Positions 40,901 through 49,018 of a DNA stretch of 64,000 nucleotides are shown here, piece by piece (positions within the stretch are counted from its first letter, which is position 1; each line of letters opens with the position of its first letter). Both the position numbers and the translations under genes were made by a program. The notes beneath the pieces are model-generated. The model did not search any database. It was not told where the DNA came from and saw only the letters and a program-made list of their open reading frames with translations. The stretch lies in the NCBI RefSeq assembly GCF_002796985.1, contig NZ_PEKX01000018.1, positions 1-64,000 of the forward strand, in the 5' to 3' direction. Source of the stretch: Pseudomonas sp. GTDB lineage: Bacteria > Pseudomonadota > Gammaproteobacteria > Pseudomonadales > Pseudomonadaceae.

Positions 40901-41948
40901 CGATGCTGCCGCTGCCCGGCAACTGCTCGATGCAGCGCGTGCCGAACAGTTTTGATGGGGTGAAGTAGCCGACTGTGTTCGGGTTGGCCAGCAGGTGACG
41001 TACCGCGAAGAGCACGCCGTGGAGAGTCACGTCGTAGCCGTTGGCGGTTTCCAGTCGCGCTGTGCGGCGCTCGCCACGGGCGTTGCGTACCTCGCCCCAG
41101 ACCCAGGTGCGCAGCTTGCCGCGGGCCAGTTCGTCGGGGCCGTGGACGCGCTTGTCCACCTGCTGCTTGAGCCAGTCCTGCACGCGGTCGCGGCCCAGCA
41201 GCGGACGCAGGCTGTCCATCACCCGCATGCCGAGGGCGGCGGCGGGTGGCACCGGCAGGTAGACCTCGATATCGCCGATGCCGGTGGAATAATAGGCTGT
41301 CGCCACGTCGCCCCAGGGGATGGTCACCGCGTGCTTGAGGCCGCGGCCGAAGTCGATGTCGCGACGCTTGTAGCCCAGCGGTACGTCGCGCAGGCGCCCG
41401 GCTTCGCGTACCTTGCCGCCGAGCTTGAGGCCTTCCACGGTGGTCTTGGCGGTGCCCGGCGACAAGCCGCTGCCGCTGTCGAAGCCCAGCGCCAGGTGCG
41501 CGGCATCGGGCATGGCTTCCTTCAGGCAGGCGGCGACGCAGTCGGTGGGGATCACGTCGAAGCCGACGCCGGGGCAGAGCACCACGCCGGCCGTGCGCGC
41601 CACTTCGTCCAGGCTGTGGGCGTACTCGAAGACGGCAATCTCCCCGGTGATATCCACGTAATGCGCGCCGCTGGCGATGCACGCCTCGATCATCGGTGCG
41701 GCGGTGGCGGAAAAGGGCCCTGCGCAGTTGGCAACCACGGCGACGTCTTCCAGCGCAGCCAGGGCGGCGGCGCTGTCGTTCAGGTCGAACACCCGGCATT
41801 CCAGCCCCAGCGTGCTGCCCAGTGCGTGCAGGTTGGCAGGGTTGCGGCCGCCGAGGATCGGCTTCAGGCCTTCACGCTGCGCCTGCTCGGCCACCAGCCG
41901 GCCGGTGTAGCCGTTGGCGCCGTAGATCATCCAGTGGGGCTTGCTCAT
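40887..41948 (-). CDS. Saccharopine dehydrogenase-family NAD(P)-binding protein
   Basis: A 353-residue protein with an N-terminal Rossmann motif (MIYGANGYTGRLVAEQA) and VANCAGPFSATAAPMIEAC, characteristic of the saccharopine dehydrogenase-like/trans-acting enoyl reductase group. AHYVDITGEIAVFEYAH follows. The true substrate is unknown; these are not usually lysine-pathway enzymes in pseudomonads. It converges with argP, overlapping its end by 14 bp, and diverges from the epimerase gene to the right. Confidence 0.87.
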   Translation of the reverse strand: MSKPHWMIYGANGYTGRLVAEQAQREGLKPILGGRNPANLHALGSTLGLECRVFDLNDSAAALAALEDVAVVANCAGPFSATAAPMIEACIASGAHYVDITGEIAVFEYAHSLDEVARTAGVVLCPGVGFDVIPTDCVAACLKEAMPDAAHLALGFDSGSGLSPGTAKTTVEGLKLGGKVREAGRLRDVPLGYKRRDIDFGRGLKHAVTIPWGDVATAYYSTGIGDIEVYLPVPPAAALGMRVMDSLRPLLGRDRVQDWLKQQVDKRVHGPDELARGKLRTWVWGEVRNARGERRTARLETANGYDVTLHGVLFAVRHLLANPNTVGYFTPSKLFGTRCIEQLPGSGSIVIRG

Positions 41949-42155
41949 GGTGTTGCCTCGTCTTGCTTTTTATAGAGGGAAAACAGCGTGCCTCAAGGGT
42001 AGTCGCAACCACTCGCTTCATGTCGCCGATCGCAAGTCGTGCAACCCTGGCGTGACACGGCGGTCTGCAAGGATTCGTTTCTGGCGTGCAAGGCCAGAGT
42101 GGTAGCGTTCGGCGCCTGCTAGAGTCGCCGGACTATAAGAACGGGAGTGGCGTGC

Positions 42156-43145
42156 ATGAAGATTCTGGTCACCGGAGCCAGCGGGTTCATTGGTGGGCGC
42201 TTTGCCCGTTTTGCCCTGGAGCAGGGGCTGGCGGTTCGGGTGAACGGACGCCGCGAGGAGGCGTTGCAGCCGCTGGTGGCGCGCGGGGCCGAGTTCATGG
42301 CCGGCGACCTGTCGGACTCGGCGCTGGTTCGCGCCCTGTGCAGCGGCGTCGATGCCGTGGTGCATTGCGCTGGCGCGGTGGGCGTGTGGGGCAGCCAGGA
42401 GTACTTCCATCAGGCCAACGTGACGATGACCGAGGCCATCGTCGAGGCCTGCCTGAAACAGAAGGTGCGCCGGCTGGTGCACCTGTCGTCGCCGTCGATC
42501 TACTTCGATGGCCAGTCCCACGTCGGCATTACCGAGCAGCAGGTGCCCAAGCGCTTCGCCAACCACTACGGCTCGACCAAGTACCAGTCCGAGCTGGTCG
42601 CCCTCGGCGCCCAGGAATTTGGCCTGGAAGTGCTGGCGCTGCGCCCGCGTTTCGTCACCGGCGCCGGCGACACCAGCATCTTCCCGCGAATGATCGCCGC
42701 GCACCGCAAGGGCCGCCTGCGCATCATCGGGCAGGGCCTGAACAAGGTGGACTTCACCAGCATCCAGAACCTCAACGATGCGCTGTTCGCCAGCCTGATG
42801 GCCGGCGACGAGGCGCTCGGCCAGGCCTACAACATCAGCAACGGCCAGCCGCTGCCGCTGTGGGACGTGGTGAACTACGTGCTGCGACGGCTGGACATGC
42901 AGCCAGTTGAGCGGCACATGCCGTACGGGCTGGCCTACAACCTGGCGTTGCTCAATGAGGGCGTGTGCAAGATCCTGCCCGGCCGCCCGGAACCGACCTT
43001 GCACCGCCTGGGCATGGCGGTGATGGCCAAGGACTTCTCCCTGGACATCTCCCGCGCTCGCCAGTACCTCGATTACGACCCGCAGAACAGCCTGTGGGAT
43101 GCTCTGGACGAGTTCTGCGACTGGTGGCGGTTGCGCGGGGCGTGA
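42156..43145 (+). CDS. NAD-dependent epimerase/dehydratase (extended SDR)
   Basis: A 329-residue extended-SDR protein. MKILVTGASGFIGGRFARFA is the nucleotide-binding motif. VHLSSPSIYF and YGSTKYQSE supply the active-site Ser and Tyr-x3-Lys-like region (here with Gly-Ser-Thr-Lys after Tyr). The C-terminal domain resembles 3-beta-hydroxysteroid dehydrogenase/isomerase relatives. Substrate unknown. The ATG at 42156 has GGGAG 8 bp upstream; a GTG at 42147 is less likely. It is monocistronic and followed by a REP-like pair. Confidence 0.87.
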   Translation: MKILVTGASGFIGGRFARFALEQGLAVRVNGRREEALQPLVARGAEFMAGDLSDSALVRALCSGVDAVVHCAGAVGVWGSQEYFHQANVTMTEAIVEACLKQKVRRLVHLSSPSIYFDGQSHVGITEQQVPKRFANHYGSTKYQSELVALGAQEFGLEVLALRPRFVTGAGDTSIFPRMIAAHRKGRLRIIGQGLNKVDFTSIQNLNDALFASLMAGDEALGQAYNISNGQPLPLWDVVNYVLRRLDMQPVERHMPYGLAYNLALLNEGVCKILPGRPEPTLHRLGMAVMAKDFSLDISRARQYLDYDPQNSLWDALDEFCDWWRLRGA

Positions 43146-43154
43146 CGGCTCTTC

Positions 43155-43225
43155 GCAGGAGCGAGCTTGCTCGCGAACAGCCCGAGCTTCAGTGCCATGC
43201 GGTTCGCGAGCAAGCTCGCTCCTAC
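43155..43225. repeat. REP-like pair after the epimerase gene
   Basis: GCAGGAGCGAGCTTGCTCGC then AACAG at the left and GGTTCGCGAGCAAGCTCGCTCCTAC-type sequence at the right. It fills the gap between the converging epimerase gene and the 97-residue protein gene. Confidence 0.82.
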
Positions 43226-43235
43226 AAGAGCCACA

Positions 43236-43529
43236 TCAGCGTGAGGTACGGGCCCCGCCCCGCAGCGGGCCGGAGTACTGCGGGTCACCGCCGCCCTGCA
43301 GCGGCAGGAAGCTCGGCTCCTGCACCACGCGGGGCAGCTTCACGCCGCTCAACTCGCTCAGGCGTTCGCCCAGCTGGCGCGTTTCTTCCCGTGCGGAATC
43401 GACACAAGCACGCAGCATCCGCTCGATGGCGTCGCTCTGCTGGTACTGGATTTCCAGCGCCTGTTCTTCACGCAGACGGCGGCGCAGTTCACGCATGCAA
43501 TCCAGGATGGCCTTGTTGAGTTCGATCAC
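43236..43529 (-). CDS. Small helical conserved hypothetical protein
   Basis: A 97-residue protein, strongly helical in its first 60 residues (LNKAILDCMRELRRRLREEQALEIQYQ), with a proline/glycine-rich tail. I do not recognise a family with known function. The start is taken as GTG at 43529, preceded by GGAGGAAG 5 bp away, an unusually good site; the longer ATG form (43568) would add a non-conserved arginine-rich leader. It converges with the epimerase gene and diverges from the coiled-coil membrane protein. It is present at the equivalent place in P. aeruginosa as far as I recall. Confidence 0.65.
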   Translation of the reverse strand: MIELNKAILDCMRELRRRLREEQALEIQYQQSDAIERMLRACVDSAREETRQLGERLSELSGVKLPRVVQEPSFLPLQGGGDPQYSGPLRGGARTSR

Positions 43530-43791
43530 CCGACTTCCTCCCCGCGAAGGGCGCCAGAGCGGCGCCAAGTATCTGAAGCGGGAGCAAGGGGCGTGCCACG
43601 ATATCGCAAAGCCACTATTGGCGGGCCGCCAGGGGAACTGCGTGCGTCCTGGCAGGTCTTCTATGCGCCGACGAGGTGCGTGACGCCCTGTGATGGCACG
43701 CTGCTCCCAGGCTGCTCTCTAAGAGTCATGCGAACGGATATACTGCGCCCTGCGCAGGCAACACGCCGCTTTATCCCCACAGGTTCATTCC

Positions 43792-44631
43792 ATGCGTAAT
43801 GACACGTTCGACGAATTCGATGATGTGCCCCACCTTTCCACCGACGCCGCCGACCGCGACGAGTTCGGGCATCACCCGCGCCGTGTGGTCGAGCCCAACG
43901 GCCGCCCGCAGCCCCAGCCGGTGAAGCGTGGCGGCGGTACCGGCGCGCTGTGGGCGCTGGTGGCGGCCATGGCCATCGCCCTGGCGGGTGTGGGCTGGTG
44001 GAGCCACCAGCAACTGATGCTGATGGAGCAGCAACTGATCGCCACTCAGGAAAGCTTCGCCAAGATCAGTGAGGAAGCCGCCGGCCGCCTCGACGACATT
44101 CGCGGCAAGTTCGTCGCCAATGAATCCAACGGCACCACCGACCGCGAGGCGCTCAAGCTGCAGGTCAAGCAGCTGCAGGGTCGACTGGCCGAACAGGCCA
44201 AGGCGCAACAGACTTCCCTGTCGGAGTTCGACGGCGCCCAGGGCAAGCGCCTGGCGCAGATCGGCGCAGACCTCAAGGCCCAGCAGGACGCCGCCGCGCA
44301 GTTGGTCGCCCAGCTCGACAGCAAGCTCAAGGCCATCTCCGAAGAACAGGCCAAGTTCAAGAACGTGCAGGCTGACCTCGCTGCCGCCAACCAGCAGATC
44401 CAAGGGCTGAATACCGAGATCGCCAACCTGAAGAAGCAGGGCAATCCGAGCCAGGCGATCAAGAGCATCCAGGACGACCTGATGCTGTTGCGTGCCGAAG
44501 TCGACGGCCGCCAGGGCCAGGCCAGCAGCGATACCAAGGAGTTCGACGTGTTCCGCATCCAGGTGATGCGCAACATCAACACCCTGCAGCAGCAGATGCA
44601 GAACCTCCAGCAACAGATCAGCACCCGCTGA
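43792..44631 (+). CDS. Single-pass membrane protein with long coiled coil
   Basis: A 279-residue protein. The first 50 residues are polar and acidic, then one membrane segment (ALWALVAAMAIALAGVGWW) is followed by about 210 residues of heptad-rich coiled coil (QLKVKQ/LQGRLAEQAKAQQ-type repeats, Gln-rich C-terminus). It would be anchored in the inner membrane with the coiled coil in the periplasm. No catalytic motif; the function is unknown, perhaps envelope scaffolding. It ends at a strong terminator and is not in an operon with feoABC. Confidence 0.8.
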   Translation: MRNDTFDEFDDVPHLSTDAADRDEFGHHPRRVVEPNGRPQPQPVKRGGGTGALWALVAAMAIALAGVGWWSHQQLMLMEQQLIATQESFAKISEEAAGRLDDIRGKFVANESNGTTDREALKLQVKQLQGRLAEQAKAQQTSLSEFDGAQGKRLAQIGADLKAQQDAAAQLVAQLDSKLKAISEEQAKFKNVQADLAAANQQIQGLNTEIANLKKQGNPSQAIKSIQDDLMLLRAEVDGRQGQASSDTKEFDVFRIQVMRNINTLQQQMQNLQQQISTR

Positions 44632-44644
44632 TCTGTTGGACACA

Positions 44645-44679
44645 AAAATCCCCCGCACCGAAAGGTCCGGGGGCTTTTT
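44645..44679 (+). terminator. Terminator of the coiled-coil protein gene
   Basis: CCCCCG and ACC pair with GGT and CGGGGG around a GAAA tetraloop, then T5. It starts 14 bp past the stop codon. The GAAA loop and long GC stem make it a strong intrinsic terminator. Confidence 0.9.
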
Positions 44680-44764
44680 GTTGCCATCCCTCTTTGGGGG
44701 TAGTGAAGGCAATTCTTGTCTTGAATCAGTTTCAGTTCAGGTTTCGGGGCGAATAATTGGCAAC

Positions 44765-44779
44765 AAATGAGAGTCATTT
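44765..44779 (+). promoter_or_regulatory. Fur-like box before feoABC
   Basis: AAATGA-GAG-TCATTT is a perfect 15-bp palindrome 41 bp before the feoA start. It matches the core of a Fur site (AATGA...TCATT). feo operons are commonly repressed by Fur-iron. I see no clear Anr site beside it. Confidence 0.65.
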
Positions 44780-44819
44780 AGATTCTCTCCAGATTGCCCA
44801 ATCGCCCGGAGGCCTCCCC

Positions 44820-45047
44820 ATGCTCGATCTTCAAGCGCAACGCCGGTACCGCATCGCCGGTTACCGGCCCGGGATCGGCGCCGCCTTCCGCCAGCGGCTG
44901 TTTTCCATGGGGCTCTTGCCGGGCGCCGAGCTGAAGATACGCCGCGTAGCGCCGCTGGGTGACCCGGTGCAGGTGGATACCCGTCAGTGCAGCCTGGTAC
45001 TGCGCCGCCGCGACCTGGCTTTCCTCCAGCTTGAAGTGCAGGACTGA
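44820..45047 (+). CDS. feoA: Ferrous iron transport protein A
   Basis: A 75-residue SH3-like beta-barrel protein that supports the FeoB transporter. YRIAGYRPGIGAAFRQRLFSMGLLPGAELKIRRVAPLGDP is the FeoA signature. GGAGG lies 7 bp before the ATG at 44820; an in-frame ATG at 44757 would start upstream of the Fur-like box and is rejected. It is the first gene of feoABC, 6 bp from feoB, and probably iron-repressed. Confidence 0.93.
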   Translation: MLDLQAQRRYRIAGYRPGIGAAFRQRLFSMGLLPGAELKIRRVAPLGDPVQVDTRQCSLVLRRRDLAFLQLEVQD

Positions 45048-45053
45048 GCCGCC

Positions 45054-47348
45054 ATGGACGAACTGCGCATCGGTCTGATCGGCAACCCCAACGCGGGCAA
45101 GACCACCCTGTTCAACCAGCTCACCGGTTCACGCCAGCGCGTCGGCAACTGGGCCGGCGTCACCGTGGAGCGCAAGGAGGGCAGCTTCCGCACCGCCCGC
45201 CACAGCGTGCGCCTGGTGGACCTGCCCGGCACCTACTCGCTGACCACGCTGTCGACCCAGGCCTCGCTGGACGAGCAAATCGCCCGGCGCTGCATCGTCG
45301 ATGGCGAGGTGGATGTGCTGGTCAACGTGGTGGACGCCACCAACCTGGAACGCAACCTCTACCTCACCGTGCAGCTGCGCGAGATGGGCCTGCCCTGCGT
45401 GGTGGCGCTGAACATGCTCGACATCGCCCGCACCCAGGGCCTGAACATCGACCGCGAGGCGCTGGCGCGGGAGCTGGGCTGCCCGGTGGTGGCGCTGGTG
45501 TCGACCCGTGGCGAAGGCATCGACGAGCTGAAAGACGCCATCGATGGCCTGACGGCCCAGCCGCCGCTGCACGTACCCTATCCAGCCGCACTCAGGAATG
45601 CCGTCACTCAGCTGCTGCCGAACGACGCGCCGCCCGCCCATGCGTGGATGGCCCTGCTGGCGCTGGAAGGCGACCTGCACAGTGCCCGCCAGCTCCAGCT
45701 CGACCCTGCACGCCTGCTGGCCGCGCGCGACGCCATTCGCTGCGCCTGCGGCGAAGACCCGGAACTGCTGCTGGTGGACGCACGCTACCGGCTGATCGGC
45801 GAGCTCTGCGAGCGCGCCAGCAACCACCGCGAGGCGACGCCGCACCGGCTGACCCAACTGCTCGACCACATCGCCCTGAACCGCTGGCTGGGCATCCCGG
45901 TGTTCCTGCTGGTGATGTACCTGATGTTCTTCTTCGCCATCACCCTCGGTGGTGCGCTGCAACCGATCTTCGACCAGGGCTCCTCGGCGCTGTTCATCGA
46001 CGGCATCCAGTGGCTGGGCGCCCGCAGCGGCGCGCCGGACTGGCTCACCGCGCTGCTGGCCCAAGGCCTGGGAGGCGGCATCAACGCGGTGCTGCCGCTG
46101 ATCCCGCAGATCGGCCTGATGTACCTGTTCCTCGCCCTGCTCGAAGACTCCGGCTACATGGCCCGCGCGGCCTTCGTCATGGATCGCCTGATGCAGGCCC
46201 TCGGCCTGCCGGGCAAATCCTTCGTGCCGCTGATCGTCGGCTTCGGCTGCAACGTGCCGTCGATCATGGGCACCCGCACCCTGGACAACCCGCGCGAACG
46301 CCTGATGACTTCGATGATGGCGCCGTTCATGTCCTGCGGTGCGCGGCTGGCGATCTTCGCTGTGTTCGCTGCGGCCTTCTTCGGCCAGAACGGCGCACTG
46401 GCGATCTTCTCGCTGTACCTGCTGGGCATCGTCGTCGCGGTGCTCACCGGCCTGCTGCTCAAGCACACGCTCATGCGCGGCGAGGCTTCACCCTTCGTCA
46501 TGGAGCTGCCGCTGTACCACGTGCCGCACCTGCGCAGCCTGCTGTTGCAAACCTGGATGCGCCTGCGTGCCTTCGTGGTTCGCGCCGGCACCGTGATCAT
46601 CCTGGTCAGCCTGGTGATTGGCGGCCTCAACAGCGTCACCCTCGACGGCCGCCCGGTGCAGGGCGACATCGCCGACTCGGCGCTGTCCAGCCTCAGCCAC
46701 AAGGTCACGCCGCTGCTGGCGCCCATGGGCGTGCACCCGGACAACTGGCAGGCCACGGTCGGCCTGGTCACCGGCGCGTTGGCCAAGGAAGTGGTGGTCG
46801 GCACCCTGAACACCCTGTACACCGCCGAACACATCCAGGGGGAAGCTTTCGATGCCGATGCCTACGACCTCTGGGGCCAGTTGAAACAGGCCGGGGCGGA
46901 TACGCTGGATGGTCTGCGCGACTCCTTCAGCCTCAGCGTGCTGGCCAACCCGGTGGCCGCGAGCATGGCCGACGGCGAGATGGAGGAGGGCTCCATGGGC
47001 ACCTTCGCCGCCAAGTTCGGCAGCCCGCTGGCCGCCTACAGCTACCTGATCTTCGTGCTGCTCTACGTGCCGTGCGTGGCCACCCTTGGCGCACTGACCC
47101 GCGAGAGCGGCCGTGGCTGGATGACCTTCGCGGTGTTCTGGGGCCTCAACGTGGCCTATTCGCTGGCGACCCTCTGCTATCAGGTATTCAGCTTCGCCGA
47201 GCACCCGCAATACAGCGCGACCGTTATCGGCATCGTGCTGGCCTTCAACCTGGCGGTGTTCCTCGTCCTGCGCTGGGTCGGCCGGCGCGGCCTGGAGCTG
47301 GATGGCGAGCGTGAGCTGCGCGCGGCCCCGGCGGGGAGCTGCCACTGA
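45054..47348 (+). CDS. feoB: Ferrous iron permease FeoB
   Basis: A 764-residue inner-membrane Fe(II) transporter. The N-terminal G domain has GNPNAGKTTLFNQLTG (residues 10-25), DLPGTYSL, and ALNMLDIA, a G4 motif. Gate regions follow (FGCNVPSIMGTR with the pore Cys, and SCGARLAIF), with about ten membrane segments. It takes up ferrous iron under low-oxygen or acidic conditions. The stop overlaps the feoC start by one base (TGATG). Complete and of normal length. Confidence 0.96.
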   Translation: MDELRIGLIGNPNAGKTTLFNQLTGSRQRVGNWAGVTVERKEGSFRTARHSVRLVDLPGTYSLTTLSTQASLDEQIARRCIVDGEVDVLVNVVDATNLERNLYLTVQLREMGLPCVVALNMLDIARTQGLNIDREALARELGCPVVALVSTRGEGIDELKDAIDGLTAQPPLHVPYPAALRNAVTQLLPNDAPPAHAWMALLALEGDLHSARQLQLDPARLLAARDAIRCACGEDPELLLVDARYRLIGELCERASNHREATPHRLTQLLDHIALNRWLGIPVFLLVMYLMFFFAITLGGALQPIFDQGSSALFIDGIQWLGARSGAPDWLTALLAQGLGGGINAVLPLIPQIGLMYLFLALLEDSGYMARAAFVMDRLMQALGLPGKSFVPLIVGFGCNVPSIMGTRTLDNPRERLMTSMMAPFMSCGARLAIFAVFAAAFFGQNGALAIFSLYLLGIVVAVLTGLLLKHTLMRGEASPFVMELPLYHVPHLRSLLLQTWMRLRAFVVRAGTVIILVSLVIGGLNSVTLDGRPVQGDIADSALSSLSHKVTPLLAPMGVHPDNWQATVGLVTGALAKEVVVGTLNTLYTAEHIQGEAFDADAYDLWGQLKQAGADTLDGLRDSFSLSVLANPVAASMADGEMEEGSMGTFAAKFGSPLAAYSYLIFVLLYVPCVATLGALTRESGRGWMTFAVFWGLNVAYSLATLCYQVFSFAEHPQYSATVIGIVLAFNLAVFLVLRWVGRRGLELDGERELRAAPAGSCH

Positions 47349-47617
47349 TGGCCACGGCAATCGCAGTGCGCAACCTGCTCGGCGAGATGGGCGAGGCGGA
47401 TGTGCCGACCCTCGCCCAGCGCCTCGGCGCCTCCAAGGCTCTGCTCGAAGCATTGCTGGAGCGGCTGCTGGCGATGGGTGTGGTGGAAAAGATCGCGCCG
47501 GAACCGGCGGCCTGCGGGAGTTGCAAGGGCTGTGCGGAGGCGACGCGGTGTGCGACGACGGGGTATCGGTTGGCCGGCCGCAACGACGCCACGCCCTTGC
47601 GCTGGATTACCAACTGA
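47348..47617 (+). CDS. feoC: FeoC-like winged-helix protein
   Basis: An 89-residue protein. The N-terminal two-thirds form a winged helix (VRNLLGEMGEADVPTLAQRLGASKALLEALLERLLAMGVV). A cysteine set follows (CGSCKGC, then Cys in ATRCA), the spacing expected for FeoC proteins that bind an iron-sulfur cluster. FeoC modulates FeoB stability or feo expression. It is coupled to feoB by one-base overlap and closes the operon. Confidence 0.9.
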   Translation: MATAIAVRNLLGEMGEADVPTLAQRLGASKALLEALLERLLAMGVVEKIAPEPAACGSCKGCAEATRCATTGYRLAGRNDATPLRWITN

Positions 47618-47626
47618 GATCGAAAC

Positions 47627-47708
47627 GTAGGATGGGTGGAGCCTAAGCGATAGCCATGCGGTCGGTGCCACGGATTGATGGGTATCGCGGCGCTCCACGC
47701 CATCCTAC
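47627..47708. repeat. Inverted repeat, GTAGGATGG family, copy 2
   Basis: Starts GTAGGATGGGTGGAGC and ends GCTCCACGCCATCCTAC, with GATGGGTATCGC inside; it is related to 16636-16718. The element starts 10 bp past the feoC stop codon. Confidence 0.75.
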
Positions 47709-47720
47709 GTCCAGCAACTG

Positions 47721-47753
47721 GGCGGATAACGCCCGAGGCGTTATTCGCCCTAC
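47721..47753. repeat. ATAACGCC-family inverted repeat, copy 2
   Basis: GGCGGATAACGCC, GAGG, then GGCGTTATTCGCCC with TAC: a short inverted repeat of the same family as 23601-23668. Confidence 0.7.
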
Positions 47754-47785
47754 AGCTGCCTCGATACCGAGCCCGGTGGCTTTTC

Positions 47786-47856
47786 GTAGGAGCGAGCTTG
47801 CTCGCGAACAGGCCGAGCGCCGGTGCCATGCGGTTCGCGAGCAAGCTCGCTCCTAC
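47786..47856. repeat. REP-like pair before xenB
   Basis: GTAGGAGCGAGCTTGCTCGC followed by GAACAGG, and the complementary arm GCGAGCAAGCTCGCTCCTAC, about 30 bp apart; arms are essentially perfect complements. One of the best-preserved members of the family here. Confidence 0.85.
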
Positions 47857-47883
47857 AGCTAAGCTGTAGCGTTTCTGGAAAAC

Positions 47884-47918
47884 AAAAAAGGGCGCCTTCG
47901 AATGAAGGCGCCCTTTTT
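47884..47918. terminator. Bidirectional terminator between feoC and xenB
   Basis: AAAAAGGGCGCCTTC pairs perfectly with GAAGGCGCCCTTTTT around a 4-base loop. It lies 21 bp past the xenB stop codon and serves both converging transcripts. Confidence 0.93.
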
Positions 47919-47938
47919 ATTGGTGCCGGAACCAGCCC

Positions 47939-48988
47939 TTACAGGCGCGGGTAGTCCAGGTAGCCGACCGGGCCCTTGCCGTAGAAGGTTTCCGGGTGCG
48001 GCTCGTTCCAGGCGGCGCCTTTTGCCAGGCGGGTCACCAGGTCCGGGTTGGCGATGAACGGGATGCCGAAGGCCACCGCGTCAGCCTTGCCGCTTTCCAG
48101 CCATTCGTTGGCGGTGTCCTTGGTGAAGCGCTCGTTGGCGATGTACACGCCACCGAAGATTTCCTTCAGTTTCGGGCCGATGCTGTCGTCGCCGGCCTTC
48201 TCGCGGGTGCAGATGAACGCCACGCCGCGCTTGCCCAGCTCGCGGGCTACATAGCCGAAGGTGGCCAGCGGATCGGCATCGCCCATGTCGTGGGAGTCCA
48301 TGCGCGGGGCCAGGTGCACGCCGACGCGGCCGGCGCCCCAGACGCCGATCACGGCATCGGTGACTTCCAGCAGCAGGCGCGCTCGGTTCTCGACCGAGCC
48401 GCCGTACTGATCGGTGCGCTGGTTGGTGCTGCTCTGCAGGAACTGGTCGAGCAGGTAGCCGTTGGCGCCGTGGACTTCCACGCCATCGAAACCGGCGGCC
48501 TTGGCGTTCTCGGCACCGGTGCGGTAGGCCTCGACGATGTCGGCGATCTCTTCGGTTTCCAGGGCGCGCGGGGTAACGAATTCCTTGATCGGGCGCACCA
48601 GGCTGACGTGGCCGGCCGGCTTGAGGGCGCTCGGTGCTACCGGGGTTTCACCGTTCAGGTACAGCGGGTCGGAGATACGGCCCACGTGCCACAGCTGCAG
48701 CATGATGCGCCCGCCGTTGGCGTGCACGGCCTTGGTGATGTTGCTCCAGCCGCGCACCTGGTCGTCGGACCAGATGCCGGGGGTGTCCGGGTAGCCCACG
48801 CCCATCGGGGTCACCGAGGTGGCCTCGCTGAGGATCAGGCCGGCGTCGGCGCGCTGGGTGTAGTACTCGGCCATCAGCGCGTTGGGCACGCGGCCTTCGT
48901 CGGCGCGGCAGCGGGTCAGCGGGGCCATGACGATGCGGTTGGGCAGTTCCAGGTCACCGATGACGATGGGGTCGAAAAGCGTGGTCAT
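47939..48988 (-). CDS. xenB: Old yellow enzyme family xenobiotic/ene reductase XenB
   Basis: A 349-residue FMN ene-reductase. The N-terminal PLTRCRAD holds the substrate-site Cys found in XenB/YqjM-like and related OYEs, VEVHGANGYLLDQFLQ carries the His/Asn substrate pair, and RTDQYGGSVENRARLLLEV is a family motif. Such enzymes reduce nitro compounds, nitrate esters and activated alkenes. Length equals that recalled for P. putida XenB. It is the last gene of arsR-MFS-xenB, 30 bp past the MFS gene, with GGAG before the ATG. Confidence 0.93.
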   Translation of the reverse strand: MTTLFDPIVIGDLELPNRIVMAPLTRCRADEGRVPNALMAEYYTQRADAGLILSEATSVTPMGVGYPDTPGIWSDDQVRGWSNITKAVHANGGRIMLQLWHVGRISDPLYLNGETPVAPSALKPAGHVSLVRPIKEFVTPRALETEEIADIVEAYRTGAENAKAAGFDGVEVHGANGYLLDQFLQSSTNQRTDQYGGSVENRARLLLEVTDAVIGVWGAGRVGVHLAPRMDSHDMGDADPLATFGYVARELGKRGVAFICTREKAGDDSIGPKLKEIFGGVYIANERFTKDTANEWLESGKADAVAFGIPFIANPDLVTRLAKGAAWNEPHPETFYGKGPVGYLDYPRL

Positions 48989-49018
48989 TGCGTTACTCCG
49001 GGGCGTGAGGGTGGAGGA

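Larger units (their letters stand above)
47618..47938. other. Gap packed with three repeat families and a terminator
   Basis: The 321 bp between feoC and xenB contain three different repeat elements in a row (47627-47708, 47721-47753, 47786-47856) and a bidirectional terminator (47884-47918). No gene is supported. Confidence 0.7.

Noticed and set aside
45129..46466. A 445-codon frame antisense to feoB
   Set aside because: A shadow of the conserved FeoB coding sequence; Gln/His/Arg-rich without homology.
46810..46820. TGTACA within feoB considered as a further light-response box
   Set aside because: Only a single half-site inside coding sequence, with no partner 12 bp away.
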